From positions 1 through 23,286 of the forward strand of contig DAIQNX010000046.1 in the NCBI GenBank assembly GCA_036788195.1: a stretch of 23,286 nucleotides of DNA, read 5' to 3'. Origin of the DNA: CALFXN01 sp937957815 (lineage in GTDB: Bacteria > Synergistota > Synergistia > Synergistales > Aminobacteriaceae). Positions 13,690 through 21,838 of the stretch are shown here, piece after piece. The position numbers and the translations under genes were made by a program. The notes under the pieces were generated by a model, which was not told the DNA's origin, searched no databases, and saw only the letters and a program-made list of their open reading frames with translations. Each line of letters opens with the position of its first letter. Positions within the stretch are counted from its first letter, which is position 1.

Positions 13690-14705
13690 GGATTGCACCT
13701 CCCGCAGGGCGTGTAGCCCTCGCGTATCGCGTCTTCCCTGTCGTCGAAGCGGACCCGCTTCTTCTCGTCGGGAAGCCCCGTGCAGGTCGGCAGATGGAAG
13801 ACCCTGCTCCTGACGTTTCCGATGTAGCCCCCTCCGCCCGCCGCCGCAGCCCCGACGGCCGCGGAGGTCTGCGCACCCGTTTTGAGGAAGAGCCTCCTGC
13901 CGTCGCTCGAGATCACGACGCTGCCGTCCTTCGCCGTCGAGCGCCACGGAACCCAGGCTTCCCCGAGCATCCGGAGGACCGCTTCGTGCGGGTGACCGTA
14001 GTCGTTCTCCGCGGCGCAGGAGATGACGGCCACCTCCGGACGGACCTGCCTCAGGAAGGCCGCGTCCGTTCCGTTGTGCGACCCGTGGTGGGAGACCTTG
14101 AGAATCGCCGATTGCGGAAACGCCCCGACCGACGCCCGTTCCTCCCTTTCGGCGTCGGCCATGAGGAGCGCCGTGAAGTACCCGTAGGAGACGCGCAGAA
14201 CGAGGCAGTTGTTGTTGACGTCCCCCTTCGTGCCGGAGATCTCCCTGATGGGCGCGAGAACGTCGATGACCGCGGCCCCGACGAGCTCCGAAAAGCCCGC
14301 CTTCGGCCGGCCGAACCGGATCTTCTTCCCCGCGACCGCCTCGAGGAACCGCCGCTGGAGTCCTGAGCCGTGCCGGTATCCGCTGTCCCAGATCTTGCCG
14401 ATCCCGAACGCGGCGAGGACGTCGCTCATGCCGCCGAGATGGTCGGAGTGCGGGTGCGTCAGCACGAGGATGTCGATCTTCCGGACGCCGAGATTCTTCA
14501 GATATCGGACCACGGTCGGTCCGGCATCGGCAGGTCCGGCATCCACAAGCATCGTCGAGCCGTTCGGGAATTGGATGAATATCGAGTCTCCCTGGCCGAC
14601 ATCGATGACGTGCATCGCGATCCCGGACGCGAGCGCTGGGAGCGCAGCGAGAATACAGGCGAAAAGCAGGAACAGACGCGACAGGAATCGGATTCGCGTT
14701 TTCAT
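13686..14705 (-). CDS. Secreted ComEC-like metallo-beta-lactamase protein with Ada-like zinc tail
   Basis: From ATG 14705 (strong upstream GGGAGG) the protein has 339 residues. They comprise a signal peptide (about 1-27, ending ALPALAS), a metallo-beta-lactamase domain of the ComEC/Rec2 type (MHVIDVGQGDSIFIQFP, LTHPHSDHLGG at 82-91, LKVSHHGSHNGT), then a low-complexity Ala/Gly linker. The last 47 residues resemble the Ada metal-binding domain: YIGNVRSRVFHLPTC and GYTPCGRCNP. The lactamase domain of ComEC is thought to degrade the non-transported DNA strand. This stand-alone exported version has no channel and may be an extracellular nuclease. It follows nagA by 46 bases and is coupled to DUF3006. 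Confidence 0.88.
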   Translation of the reverse strand: MKTRIRFLSRLFLLFACILAALPALASGIAMHVIDVGQGDSIFIQFPNGSTMLVDAGPADAGPTVVRYLKNLGVRKIDILVLTHPHSDHLGGMSDVLAAFGIGKIWDSGYRHGSGLQRRFLEAVAGKKIRFGRPKAGFSELVGAAVIDVLAPIREISGTKGDVNNNCLVLRVSYGYFTALLMADAEREERASVGAFPQSAILKVSHHGSHNGTDAAFLRQVRPEVAVISCAAENDYGHPHEAVLRMLGEAWVPWRSTAKDGSVVISSDGRRLFLKTGAQTSAAVGAAAAGGGGYIGNVRSRVFHLPTCTGLPDEKKRVRFDDREDAIREGYTPCGRCNP

Positions 14706-14751
14706 GAACGCACCTCCCTCGCGTGTGTTTCGGCGCTCCGGAACTCGGGCG

Positions 14752-16112
14752 TTATCCGCCGGCGGACGCATCGAACGCGATCTCCCCGGCGACAACGGCC
14801 ATCCGGACCCCGAGATCGTCGCCGAGGCACGCGAAATCGGCGTCGAACCCCTGCGCGATGCGTCCTCGCCGGTCCTGCATCCCGAGGATCCGCGCGGGCG
14901 TCTCCGATGCCATCCGGAGCGCGTCGGCGAGCGATATTTCCGCCGCGACGGCCGTCCGCACGGCCCGGTCCATCGTGCAGACGCTTCCTGCGAAGCCGCT
15001 GCGGTCGGGAAGTTTCGCGACCCCCTCCTCGACGATGACGTCGCGCCCCCACCTCAGGCTGCCGAGCCGCCACGTCCCTTCGGGCATTCCGGCGCCGCGC
15101 ATCGCGTCCGTCACCATCGCCACGCGATCCGTTCCCTTGACTCTCTGGACGAGCCTGAGCAGTTCGTGCGGCAGATGCCGGCCGTCCGCGATCGCCTCGA
15201 CCGTGACGTCGTCGAAGAGGTATCCGGCCTCGACCATTCCGGGGATCCGGTATCCCCGGTCGCGCCTCACGGAGCTCATCGCCGAGTAGAAGTGGACCAT
15301 GTGGCGGAAACCGCAGTCCACGGCATCGCGAACCTGCGCAAGCGTCGCGTCCGAATGCCCCATAGCGGGGACGACGCCGCGTTCCGCGAGCCACGCGGCG
15401 CACGCGCACGTGCCGTCGAGTTCGGGCGCGATCGTGACGATCGANNNNNNNNNNNNNNNNNNNNNNNNNNNNNNNNNNNNNNNNNNNNNNNNNNNNNNNN
15501 NNNNNNNNNNNNNNNNNNNNNNNNNNNNNNNNNNNNNNNNNNNNGCCACGCGGCGCACGCGCACGTGCCGTCGAGTTCGGGCGCGATCGTGACGATCGAG
15601 ACGCACTCGCACGAACCCAGGAGGCGTTCGAGGTCGGCGGGCGACGGAGGGCGAAGGTACGCGCGGTCCTGCGCCCCGGCCTGCGACGGCGCGAGCCACG
15701 GCCCCTCGACGTGGACGCCGCCGATCCTGGCCCCGTCCTGGAAGGGGCGATCCCCTCCGGCCGTCCGGACCAGACGCCTGACGACATCGAGAAAGCCCGA
15801 GATCTCATCGTCCGGCGCCGTCAGCGTCGTCGGACAGAGCGTCGTCGTGCCGTGGCGCGCGTGTGTCCGGCAGACGATGCGGATCGCGTCCTCGCTTCCG
15901 TCCATGAAGTCCGCGCCTCCGCCGCCGTGGACGTGGATGTCGACGAATCCAGGGACGAGACGATGCCCGAACAGATCGACGACCCTGTCCCCATCCCGCG
16001 GGACGATCCCCGGCGCGATGCGTTCGATCCGGCCGGCGCGGCAGAGGACGTCGGCGCGCGCGAAGCCGTCGCCGAGAAAGACGAGTCCGTTCGCGAAGAC
16101 CGTCACGTCCAT
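14752..16112 (-). CDS. nagA: N-acetylglucosamine-6-phosphate deacetylase family amidohydrolase (interrupted only by an assembly gap)
   Basis: When the artificial gap at 15390-15599 is collapsed, one uninterrupted frame of 401 residues results. It carries VPGFVDIHVHGGGG (His60, His62), GVHVEGPWL (Glu136), MGHSDAT (His201), MVHFYSAM (His222) and VTDAM (Asp284), the NagA active-site set. NagA removes acetate from GlcNAc-6-phosphate in the cytoplasm, feeding amino-sugar or murein-sugar catabolism. The canonical HLFNAM box reads HFYSAM, so a subfamily with changed specificity is possible. Start Met16112 is chosen; ATG 16130 is an alternative that overlaps the upstream small frame. The gene heads a group with the metallo-beta-lactamase, DUF3006 and PP2C genes. 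A complete nagB is not seen. Confidence 0.85.
15390..15599. other. Assembly join: 100 N between identical 55-bp contig ends
   Basis: Bases 15390-15444 and 15545-15599 are identical over 55 bases (starting GCCACGCGGCG) and enclose exactly 100 N. Deleting one copy and the N run (155 bases) puts both halves of nagA in one frame. These are overlapping contig ends that a scaffolder failed to merge, not a biological repeat. Confidence 0.93.
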
Positions 16113-16119
16113 GCCCGCG

Positions 16120-16245
16120 TCACTTCGCATCTCGAAGATCCGTGACGCCGAACCGGGCGAGGAGCGCCCGTATGATGCGCGAGGCTCCGTCACTCGCGGC
16201 ATCCGCCGCGAGCTCTTCTGGCGTTTCGTATATTCTGATTTTCAT
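16120..16245 (-). CDS. 41-residue frame resembling the start of glucosamine-6-phosphate deaminase (possible nagB remnant)
   Basis: ATG 16245 has an AAGGGG ribosome site and opens MKIRIYETPEELAADAAS, which looks like the first residues of NagB-type deaminases. It then runs RIIRALLARFGVTDLRDAK to a stop at 16120, just before nagA. A complete NagB has about 250 residues, with an ATGSTP-like loop soon after this point; none of that is present. It may be the scar of a nagB deletion, a small leader peptide coupled to nagA, or chance. Confidence 0.4.
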   Translation of the reverse strand: MKIRIYETPEELAADAASDGASRIIRALLARFGVTDLRDAK

Positions 16246-16412
16246 GGTTTCAGTCCCCTTTCGGAAAGCGCGACGACGCTTTCGACGCCGGAGCGTTCGC
16301 CCGGTCAGATCCGAGGCGCCTCCCGGGCTTCAGGGGGCGATCACGATGAGAAATGGAATGTTCACAGCAGGCATTGTATCATTTTTCTTAAAAATACAGA
16401 AAACACAAAAAA

Positions 16413-16437
16413 GCCATTCTCCCAAAGGGAGAACGGC
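16413..16437 (-). terminator. Rho-independent terminator after the small secreted protein gene
   Basis: GCCATTCTCCC and GGGAGAACGGC pair around AAA with one G-U wobble on the minus strand, followed by a T-rich run (16405-16412). It lies 35 bases past the stop of the gene at 16473. Confidence 0.85.
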
Positions 16438-16472
16438 CCGTTCGTGTCGTTTTCCGCACGACGGTTCGGAGG

Positions 16473-16898
16473 CTATTTCCTCGTGCGGCGAAGGTTCGTG
16501 ACGGTCGCCCACCCCTCGCCGCCGGGCTCGACGTGGTAGAGCGCCATCTCGCGCCAGTCCATCGCGAGGTCGCCGTGAGCGAATCCGCCCTTGTCGTCGG
16601 AGAAGACGATGTCGAAATCGTCGTTCCCCCCGACCCCTCCGACGAACCCTTCGACCGGTTTGCTGTATTTCGTCCCGTCGGGGTATCTGGCTTCCATATA
16701 GCCGCTGAAGACCGGGCCGTCCTGCTTCTCGAAGACGTACACGGCCTTTCCCCGCTGCTGCAGGGCGCACTGCTGGTTGATCGCCATGATATATCCCACC
16801 CAGCGTCCGACGATGTTCGGATATTCCCCGTCGGCAAAGGCGGCCGGAGCGGAAACGGCAAGAACGGCAAGCGCGAAGACCGCGAACAGTTTCTTCAT
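16473..16898 (-). CDS. Small secreted protein of unknown function
   Basis: The 141-residue protein begins with a clear signal peptide (MKKLFAVFALAVLAVSAPAA, cleavage after AFA at about 22). The mature part is short, acidic and glycine-rich, with alternating hydrophobic stretches (IVGRWVGYIMAI, KAVYVFEKQDG, FSGYMEARYPDG, FDIVFSDDKGGF) that suggest a small beta-barrel. I do not recognise a family. The single early cysteine is not in a lipobox. It has its own promoter with an operator-like repeat and its own terminator, so it is an independently controlled single gene. A periplasmic or extracellular location is inferred. Confidence 0.75.
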   Translation of the reverse strand: MKKLFAVFALAVLAVSAPAAFADGEYPNIVGRWVGYIMAINQQCALQQRGKAVYVFEKQDGPVFSGYMEARYPDGTKYSKPVEGFVGGVGGNDDFDIVFSDDKGGFAHGDLAMDWREMALYHVEPGGEGWATVTNLRRTRK

Positions 16899-16936
16899 CT
16901 GTGCAGCACCCCCGCAAGTGGTGAATTCATTGTTGA

Positions 16937-16960
16937 ATTATAGCATGGGAAAGTTCCCAT
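16937..16960 (-). promoter_or_regulatory. Promoter of the small secreted protein with an overlapping inverted repeat
   Basis: TATAAT on the minus strand (16937-16942) lies 39 bases before the gene start. Directly behind it, in the spacer region, ATGGGAAAGTTCCCAT (16945-16960) is a 7-2-7 inverted repeat. No consensus -35 box is visible, so a DNA-binding regulator acting at the repeat is likely. The same repeat lies 20 bases past the stop of the gene at 16980. Confidence 0.6.
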
Positions 16961-16979
16961 CCGGGGGTGCGGACGGTTT

Positions 16980-18020
16980 CTATACCCAGAACGGCCGCTC
17001 CCACAGCGTCAACCAGGTTCCGATGTCTTTGGAGACGGCTTCGTCGAAGATCTTCCGCGCAACGACGATGTCTTCCGCCCCCATACCGACGGCGCAGAAA
17101 AATATCGTTTCATCGGATGTTTCGCGGCCCGAAAACTTGCCGTTTACGATGGATCCGAGTTCCGCATGCAACTCTCCCCGTTCCAGTTTCCCCATATTGG
17201 CCATGATCGCCGGCGTCTGAATACCCCTGTGAAGGATCGCATCCCAATTGTCCGCTACGATTTTGTCGGCCAGCCGTACGGCTTCGAATTCAAACTCGTA
17301 ATTTCCTATATTGGCAAGAAAAGCTCCCTTCCGTATCCATTCCGCGCGGACAATCGGCGTCAGGGACGTCGTCGCCGTAACGACGATATCGGCGCCCCTG
17401 ACGGCTTCCTCCGCCGTAGAAACCCCGACCAGAGGAATTCCCGGGAATCGCTCTCTTTCGATATCGATAAACGCGTCGATTCTCTCCTGAGAAATATCGA
17501 AAAGCCGGATTTCCGACAGGGAGGGAATCGCGGTCCGCACCGCCAGGATCTGGGTATGATTCTGTGTCCCGGCTCCAATGAAGGCCGCCGTCACGGAATC
17601 CCTGCGAGCAAGATATTTCGCAGCCACGCCCGTCACAGCTCCAGTCCTCATCGCGCTGATGACCGTTCCATCCATGACGGCCAGCGGCGCCCCCGTTTCC
17701 GGGTCGTTGAGAATCGTGAGCGCCGACGCTCTCGGAAGGGCGTGCCTTTGGGGATTCAACGGCTTGCTTCCTATCCATTTGATTCCGGCCGTTCGTATGT
17801 CTCCTCCGACGAATCCGGGCATGCCGTTTATTCTGCCCGTCACGGCTTCGGAAGCGGCGTCCCCCCACCGGAGCGTCACCTTGTCCGGCACGATGCATTC
17901 TCCAAGGTCATGCAGGGAAAAGAACCGTTCGATACGTTCGAGAACCATATCCATATCGAGGGCCCCGCAGCGAATGACATCCTCCTGGCTCAGGTACAGA
18001 AACTCGAGCTTCTGTTCCAT
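16980..18020 (-). CDS. Ornithine cyclodeaminase/mu-crystallin family dehydrogenase
   Basis: The 346 residues fit the OCD/mu-crystallin family. They have a substrate-binding half with AGIKWIGS (Lys81) and MDGTVISAMRTGAVTG (Arg125, Thr126), then a Rossmann domain beginning AAFIGAGTQNHTQILAV (147-161). A later segment is GADIVVTATTSLTPIV. Family members include ornithine cyclodeaminase, ketimine reductases, alanine dehydrogenases and SbnB, which oxidises an opine-like N-alkyl amino acid. Which one this is cannot be decided from the sequence. It follows the opine dehydrogenase by 12 bases with a GGAGGAG ribosome site and is the last gene of the TRAP operon. The two oxidoreductases probably act on the same imported compound or its product. 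Confidence 0.85.
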   Translation of the reverse strand: MEQKLEFLYLSQEDVIRCGALDMDMVLERIERFFSLHDLGECIVPDKVTLRWGDAASEAVTGRINGMPGFVGGDIRTAGIKWIGSKPLNPQRHALPRASALTILNDPETGAPLAVMDGTVISAMRTGAVTGVAAKYLARRDSVTAAFIGAGTQNHTQILAVRTAIPSLSEIRLFDISQERIDAFIDIERERFPGIPLVGVSTAEEAVRGADIVVTATTSLTPIVRAEWIRKGAFLANIGNYEFEFEAVRLADKIVADNWDAILHRGIQTPAIMANMGKLERGELHAELGSIVNGKFSGRETSDETIFFCAVGMGAEDIVVARKIFDEAVSKDIGTWLTLWERPFWV

Positions 18021-18032
18021 CGGAGTCTCCTC

Positions 18033-19121
18033 CTATTCCCCGCCGACGAAATCGCGGATCTGCGTTGCGGACATTCCTTCCAGTCCCAGGGACTTCAGAT
18101 TCCGTCCCGTCGCCCTGTAGTCCTTTCCGTGGATGATATCCGCAAGCAGAATGATGGCGTCCATCGTCGGGGCGCCGACGCCGAAAGCCCGCCCCAGTTC
18201 CGAGAGCGGAACCAGTCCCATGGGAACATCCTCGCTGATGTATCTCGTAAATACGTCCGCCGGAGCCTTGATGCCCCTGTATGCTTCCTGTTTGTGAATC
18301 GCTTCGTACAGGGATTCCGATTCCGCGACGTCCATCCCGTAGACTTCGTGAAGCCACTCTCGGGCGCCTTGCGTCCTGACATTCATGGCGCGGGCGACGG
18401 CCATCCGTTCATCGTTGATCCGCTCGAGAACCCTGGCCACGCTTGGCGAGATGCCCTGCCTGTAATGCTCGAAGCTTTCCTTTTCCTCGATGCGGGCTAT
18501 ATTCAGGATTGCCGGCGCCGGATGGAAGACGGAACCGATGTTGCCCAGGCTCGTTTCCAGAACGTTTTCCGCGGCCTCGAACTGCGGAAAATACGGCGCC
18601 GCAATCCCCAGAAGGTCCGGAGTCCTCGATGCCGGAAGAGCGGCGACCTTCATTCGGCGCTTCACGCTGTAGATCGTTGTCTCGGCATAGCCAGTCTTTC
18701 TGCACGCGAAAATCAGGGATTGTGTTTCCCCGACGGTAAAGGACGCGTCCGGATTCACATCTCTCGCCGTTTTCCGAAATTCGATGGCTCCGGCCGTTCT
18801 CCCCGGATTGAGAATCACCGTCTGTCCGTCGCCGAGGAACGGCGCGCAAACCCGGGCGATATCTTTGTGGGCGAAAGCCGGAGAAGCCACCATGATAAGC
18901 CTGCGCCCTTCCAGAGCCTCAGCGATATGGGACGTGACCTTCCGAATCGGGGCGAATCCCGAAAGTTCAGTCCCTTTGAGATGGATCCCCCCGGCATCGG
19001 AAATTTCTTTCAAAACTCCTTCGTCTTTATCGTACAGGCTCACGTTGCAGCCTTTGAGCGACATCCAGGCGGCTATGCCGGTGCCTCCGTTGCCGGCGGC
19101 AATGACGGCGACATCAATCAT
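18033..19121 (-). CDS. Octopine/nopaline-type opine dehydrogenase
   Basis: From ATG 19121 (AGGAGGG upstream) the protein has 362 residues. The N-terminal NAD(P) domain opens MIDVAVIAAGNGGTGIAAWM (GxGGTG at 10-15). The domain continues with VILNPGRTAGAIEF and GETQSLIFACRKTG, a box typical of this family. The C-terminal octopine-dehydrogenase domain includes NIGSVFHPAPAILNIARIE and SVARVLERINDERMAVARAM. These enzymes join or split an amino acid and a 2-oxo acid at the nitrogen. Beside an importer, the splitting direction is more likely. The start overlaps the TRAP permease stop by eight bases, so translation is coupled. The exact substrate is not known. Confidence 0.85.
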   Translation of the reverse strand: MIDVAVIAAGNGGTGIAAWMSLKGCNVSLYDKDEGVLKEISDAGGIHLKGTELSGFAPIRKVTSHIAEALEGRRLIMVASPAFAHKDIARVCAPFLGDGQTVILNPGRTAGAIEFRKTARDVNPDASFTVGETQSLIFACRKTGYAETTIYSVKRRMKVAALPASRTPDLLGIAAPYFPQFEAAENVLETSLGNIGSVFHPAPAILNIARIEEKESFEHYRQGISPSVARVLERINDERMAVARAMNVRTQGAREWLHEVYGMDVAESESLYEAIHKQEAYRGIKAPADVFTRYISEDVPMGLVPLSELGRAFGVGAPTMDAIILLADIIHGKDYRATGRNLKSLGLEGMSATQIRDFVGGE

Positions 19122-21242
19122 CAGAGTTCCCTCCTGAAATCGAGTCTGCTTTTGCTGGGAATGCATTTCGTGGGGAAAATTTCTGCGTGAGGAAAACGGC
19201 AGCTATCGCCCCGATCCCGACAAAATCCGATTTCAACCCCGGATACATCATGAGAAGCGCGGCTATTCCAAGCAGGAACCGTTGGTAGATGCGCAATTTC
19301 CCGAGAAAGTAGTTTTCCAGACAGGAAGCCATGGCGACAATGCCGAAAACGGCTGTGACCGTTGCGATCACGGCGTCGATCTTCGTCGCGCCGATCAGGA
19401 GCAGTTTGGGCTCGAGCGTGAAGATATACGGCAGAATAAACGCGGCCAACGCGAGTCTGAGGCCGTTGAAAGCCGTCCTGACGGGATCCGCCTTTGCGAT
19501 TGAGGCCGCAAGGTACGAACTGAGCGCCACCGGAGGCGTCACGGCCGCCATACATCCGAAATAGAAGATGAAAAGATGTGCCGCGACGATCGGAACGTTC
19601 AGTTTGACAAGCGCCGGCGCCACCATTGCTCCAAGGATGATATACAGCGCCGTGGTGGGCATTCCCATTCCCATGATTATCGCCGCCACCATCGTCAGGA
19701 AGAGGGCGGGGTACAATTCTCCCCGCGCCAGTGTCACGATCAGGTCGGCGAATTTCAGTCCGACGCCGGTAAGCGTTACGGTCCCAACGATCAGTCCGGC
19801 CACGGCGCAGGCCGCTATAACGCTCAGGGACCCGCGCGCGCCCATCTCGAGCGCTCTGAGAAACTTCCTTGGCGAAAGCCTCGTTTCCTTTCTCAGAAAA
19901 CTTGCGACGATAACCATAATTACAGCGGTAAAAGAAGCCTTTATCGGAGAATAGCCCGCCAGCAGCATATAGAAAATGCTCAGTGGGGCCAGGAGCAGGA
20001 ACGCTCCCTTTCCGAGGGTTTTCAGAAATCCCGGAAGCTGCGCTTTCGACAATCCTTTCAGCCCCATCTTCGCCGCCTCGAGATCGACCATGAGAAATAC
20101 CGAAAGATAAAACAGGACTGCGGGAATCGTTGCATGGACAACGAGTTTGCCGTAGGGAACGCCCGTCATCTCCGCCATGATGAAGGCTGCGGCTCCCATT
20201 ATCGGAGGCATGATCTGTCCGCCTGAAGAAGCCGCCGCTTCGACGCCGCCCGCGAACTCCGGTTTGTATCCGACGCTTTTCATGAGGGGGATCGTAAACG
20301 TCCCGGTTCCGGCGACATTCGCGAAGGAGCTTCCCGATATTGTTCCCATAAGGCCGCTCGCAACGACTGCGGCTTTCGCCGGGCCGCCCCTGTATCTTCC
20401 GGTGACGGAAAAAGCGAGATCGATGAAGGACTGCGCGCCCCCCGTCTCCGTCAGGAAAGACCCGAGCAGGATGAACACGAAGACATACGTCGCAGTGACG
20501 TATATCGAAACTCCGTAGATACCTTCGCTCGTCAGAAACATATGCTCGATGACCCGGGACAGGTCGTACCGCTTGTGTCCGAGAGCTCCTGGGATCAGGT
20601 GACCGAAGAACGCATACAGCAGAAATCCCGCGGCAACGATGACCAGAGGCCACCCCATGGTCCTTCTCGTGGCTTCCAGAACGAGAAGGATGGTGATTCC
20701 GCCGAACACGAGATCTCGTGTCGCGGGATCTCCCGCTCTCGCGACCAGATTGATATAGTCCAGAGTCAGGTAGGCTCCGATTCCAAGGGAAAGTGCGACG
20801 GCGACCCAGTCGAACCATGGAAGCTTCTTTCTGTATCCGCTGGAAGACGGGTAGAGAAAGAACGTCAGAGAAAGCGCGAAAGCCAGGTGTATTGCANNNN
20901 NNNNNNNNNNNNNNNNNNNNNNNNNNNNNNNNNNNNNNNNNNNNNNNNNNNNNNNNNNNNNNNNNNNNNNNNNNNNNNNNNNNNNNNNNNNNNNNNGGAA
21001 GACGGGTAGAGAAAGAACGTCAGAGAAAGCGCGAAAGCCAGGTGTATTGCACGGTGCTGCATTTGGGGAAGCATGCTCGCGCCCGAGGAATACAAATGAA
21101 AAAGAGACATGGCGACCGCAAGCGCACAGCAGATGCGACCGGCGACTCCCGTTAGATCACGATTCCTGTTGAATACGTCGTCCAGTTCTCTGAAGTCGGC
21201 CACAGGAAGCGGCTTTTTCTTTTTTCTGTCCAGGAAAAGCAT
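19114..21242 (-). CDS. TAXI-type TRAP transporter, fused small/large permease (interrupted only by an assembly gap)
   Basis: Collapsing the artificial gap at 20842-21051 gives one frame of 657 residues. The N-terminal part has several membrane helices (GRICCALAVAMSLFHLY, AFALSLTFFLYP, WVAVALSLGIGAYL) and corresponds to the small permease. The large DctM-like part includes GLMGTISGSSFANVAGTG, GGQIMPPIMGAAAFIMAEM and the repeat-like GMGMPTTALYIILGAM. Such proteins use a sodium or proton gradient to import a substrate delivered by a periplasmic TAXI protein, here coded at 21839. ATG 21242 is preferred (GAGG eight bases upstream); GTG 21251 is an alternative. Either start overlaps the DUF1850 gene. 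The downstream dehydrogenases suggest an amino-acid-derived or opine substrate. Confidence 0.9.
20842..21051. other. Assembly join: 100 N between identical 55-bp contig ends
   Basis: Bases 20842-20896 and 20997-21051 are identical over 55 bases (starting GGAAGACGGGTAG) and enclose exactly 100 N. Removing one copy and the N run restores the reading frame of the TRAP permease. The overlap length is the same as at the other gap, which points to a k-mer-sized contig overlap. Confidence 0.93.
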
Positions 21243-21766
21243 CGATCTCACCTCGTATCAGATACTCCAGAAGAGAGACTCTTCGCGTCCGGATATCGAC
21301 TCTTTCACCGTCCTCGACAATCGTCGCAAGATCAATTCGTCTGTAGCCGTCATCGAGCAAAAGGTATGGTCCGGTCATATGGCTCACCCTGAACGGGATG
21401 AAGCCGATCGGTCTGTTTATCGCTTCGATGATCAGAAAATTATCCTGGAATCTGCAATGCTCCCTGAAAGATGATGGAACTCCCCATCCGAGGTCCTGAA
21501 GCCTTGTTTCCGTGAGCACGATTCCACCGTTCGCATCTATGGAGTAATACTCGAAAACAGGGGAATGATGAACCGAGTGCCGGATCACTGTCGCAAACGA
21601 GTATCCCTGCTCGACCCGTTTTCGGAAAAGAACCGTTTCCTTCCCCTCGTAATGATCGATTTCCAGTAGAATTACAAAATACAGGAGTCCTGCCGAAAGG
21701 AACCCGGTTACGACAAGGGAAAGTGCATACAGGATTGTTCGTTTCCAGAGTGAAGGGACTTTTCAT
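21157..21766 (-). CDS. DUF1850 protein, TAXI-TRAP accessory, with an apparent frameshift near the start
   Basis: The conserved part (VIRHSVHHSPVFEYYSIDAN, GGIVLTETRLQDLGWGVPSS, GERVDIRTRRVSLLEY) matches DUF1850, a small membrane-anchored protein usually encoded between TAXI-TRAP components. The frame continues upstream through a membrane helix (YALSLVVTGFLSAGLLYFVI) to AAAGTCCCT but has no start codon there. A good ribosome site (GAAGGACGG) and ATG 21766 sit one base out of frame. Removing one A from the AAAA run (about 21760-21763) would give MKVPSLWKRT and a 202-residue protein. Either the gene is recently broken or the run was misread. The first in-frame start otherwise is GTG 21588, which would lose the anchor. 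The 3' end overlaps the permease start. Confidence 0.75.
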
Positions 21767-21781
21767 CACCGTCCTTCAAAA

Positions 21782-21820
21782 GCGGGCAGAGTTTTCAGTA
21801 CGAAAAAGACCTCTACCCGC
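21782..21820 (-). terminator. Hairpin terminator between the TAXI binding-protein gene and DUF1850
   Basis: GCGGGCAGAG and CTCTACCCGC pair with one G-U wobble on the minus strand, followed by TTTT (21778-21781). It lies 19 bases after the binding-protein stop. Partial termination here would give more binding protein than permease, as is common in transporter operons. Confidence 0.85.
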
Positions 21821-21838
21821 CTGCAACACGTTCGGTGC

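Noticed and set aside
13690..13947. The longer start for the DUF3006 gene
   Set aside because: The extra residues are Arg/Gly-rich shadow sequence inside the metallo-beta-lactamase gene; GTG 13689 has the ribosome site and the family start.
15390..15599. A 55-bp direct repeat that could be an integration duplication
   Set aside because: The copies flank exactly 100 N, and a second pair of the same length occurs at the other gap. These are contig-end overlaps.
14209..16539. A 776-codon plus-strand frame spanning the N gap
   Set aside because: It is antisense to nagA and the metallo-beta-lactamase gene and crosses the artificial N run, so its length is not real.
17166..19190. A 674-codon plus-strand frame
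   Set aside because: It lies antisense to the OCD and opine dehydrogenase genes, whose motifs are complete; the translated protein has no recognisable domain.
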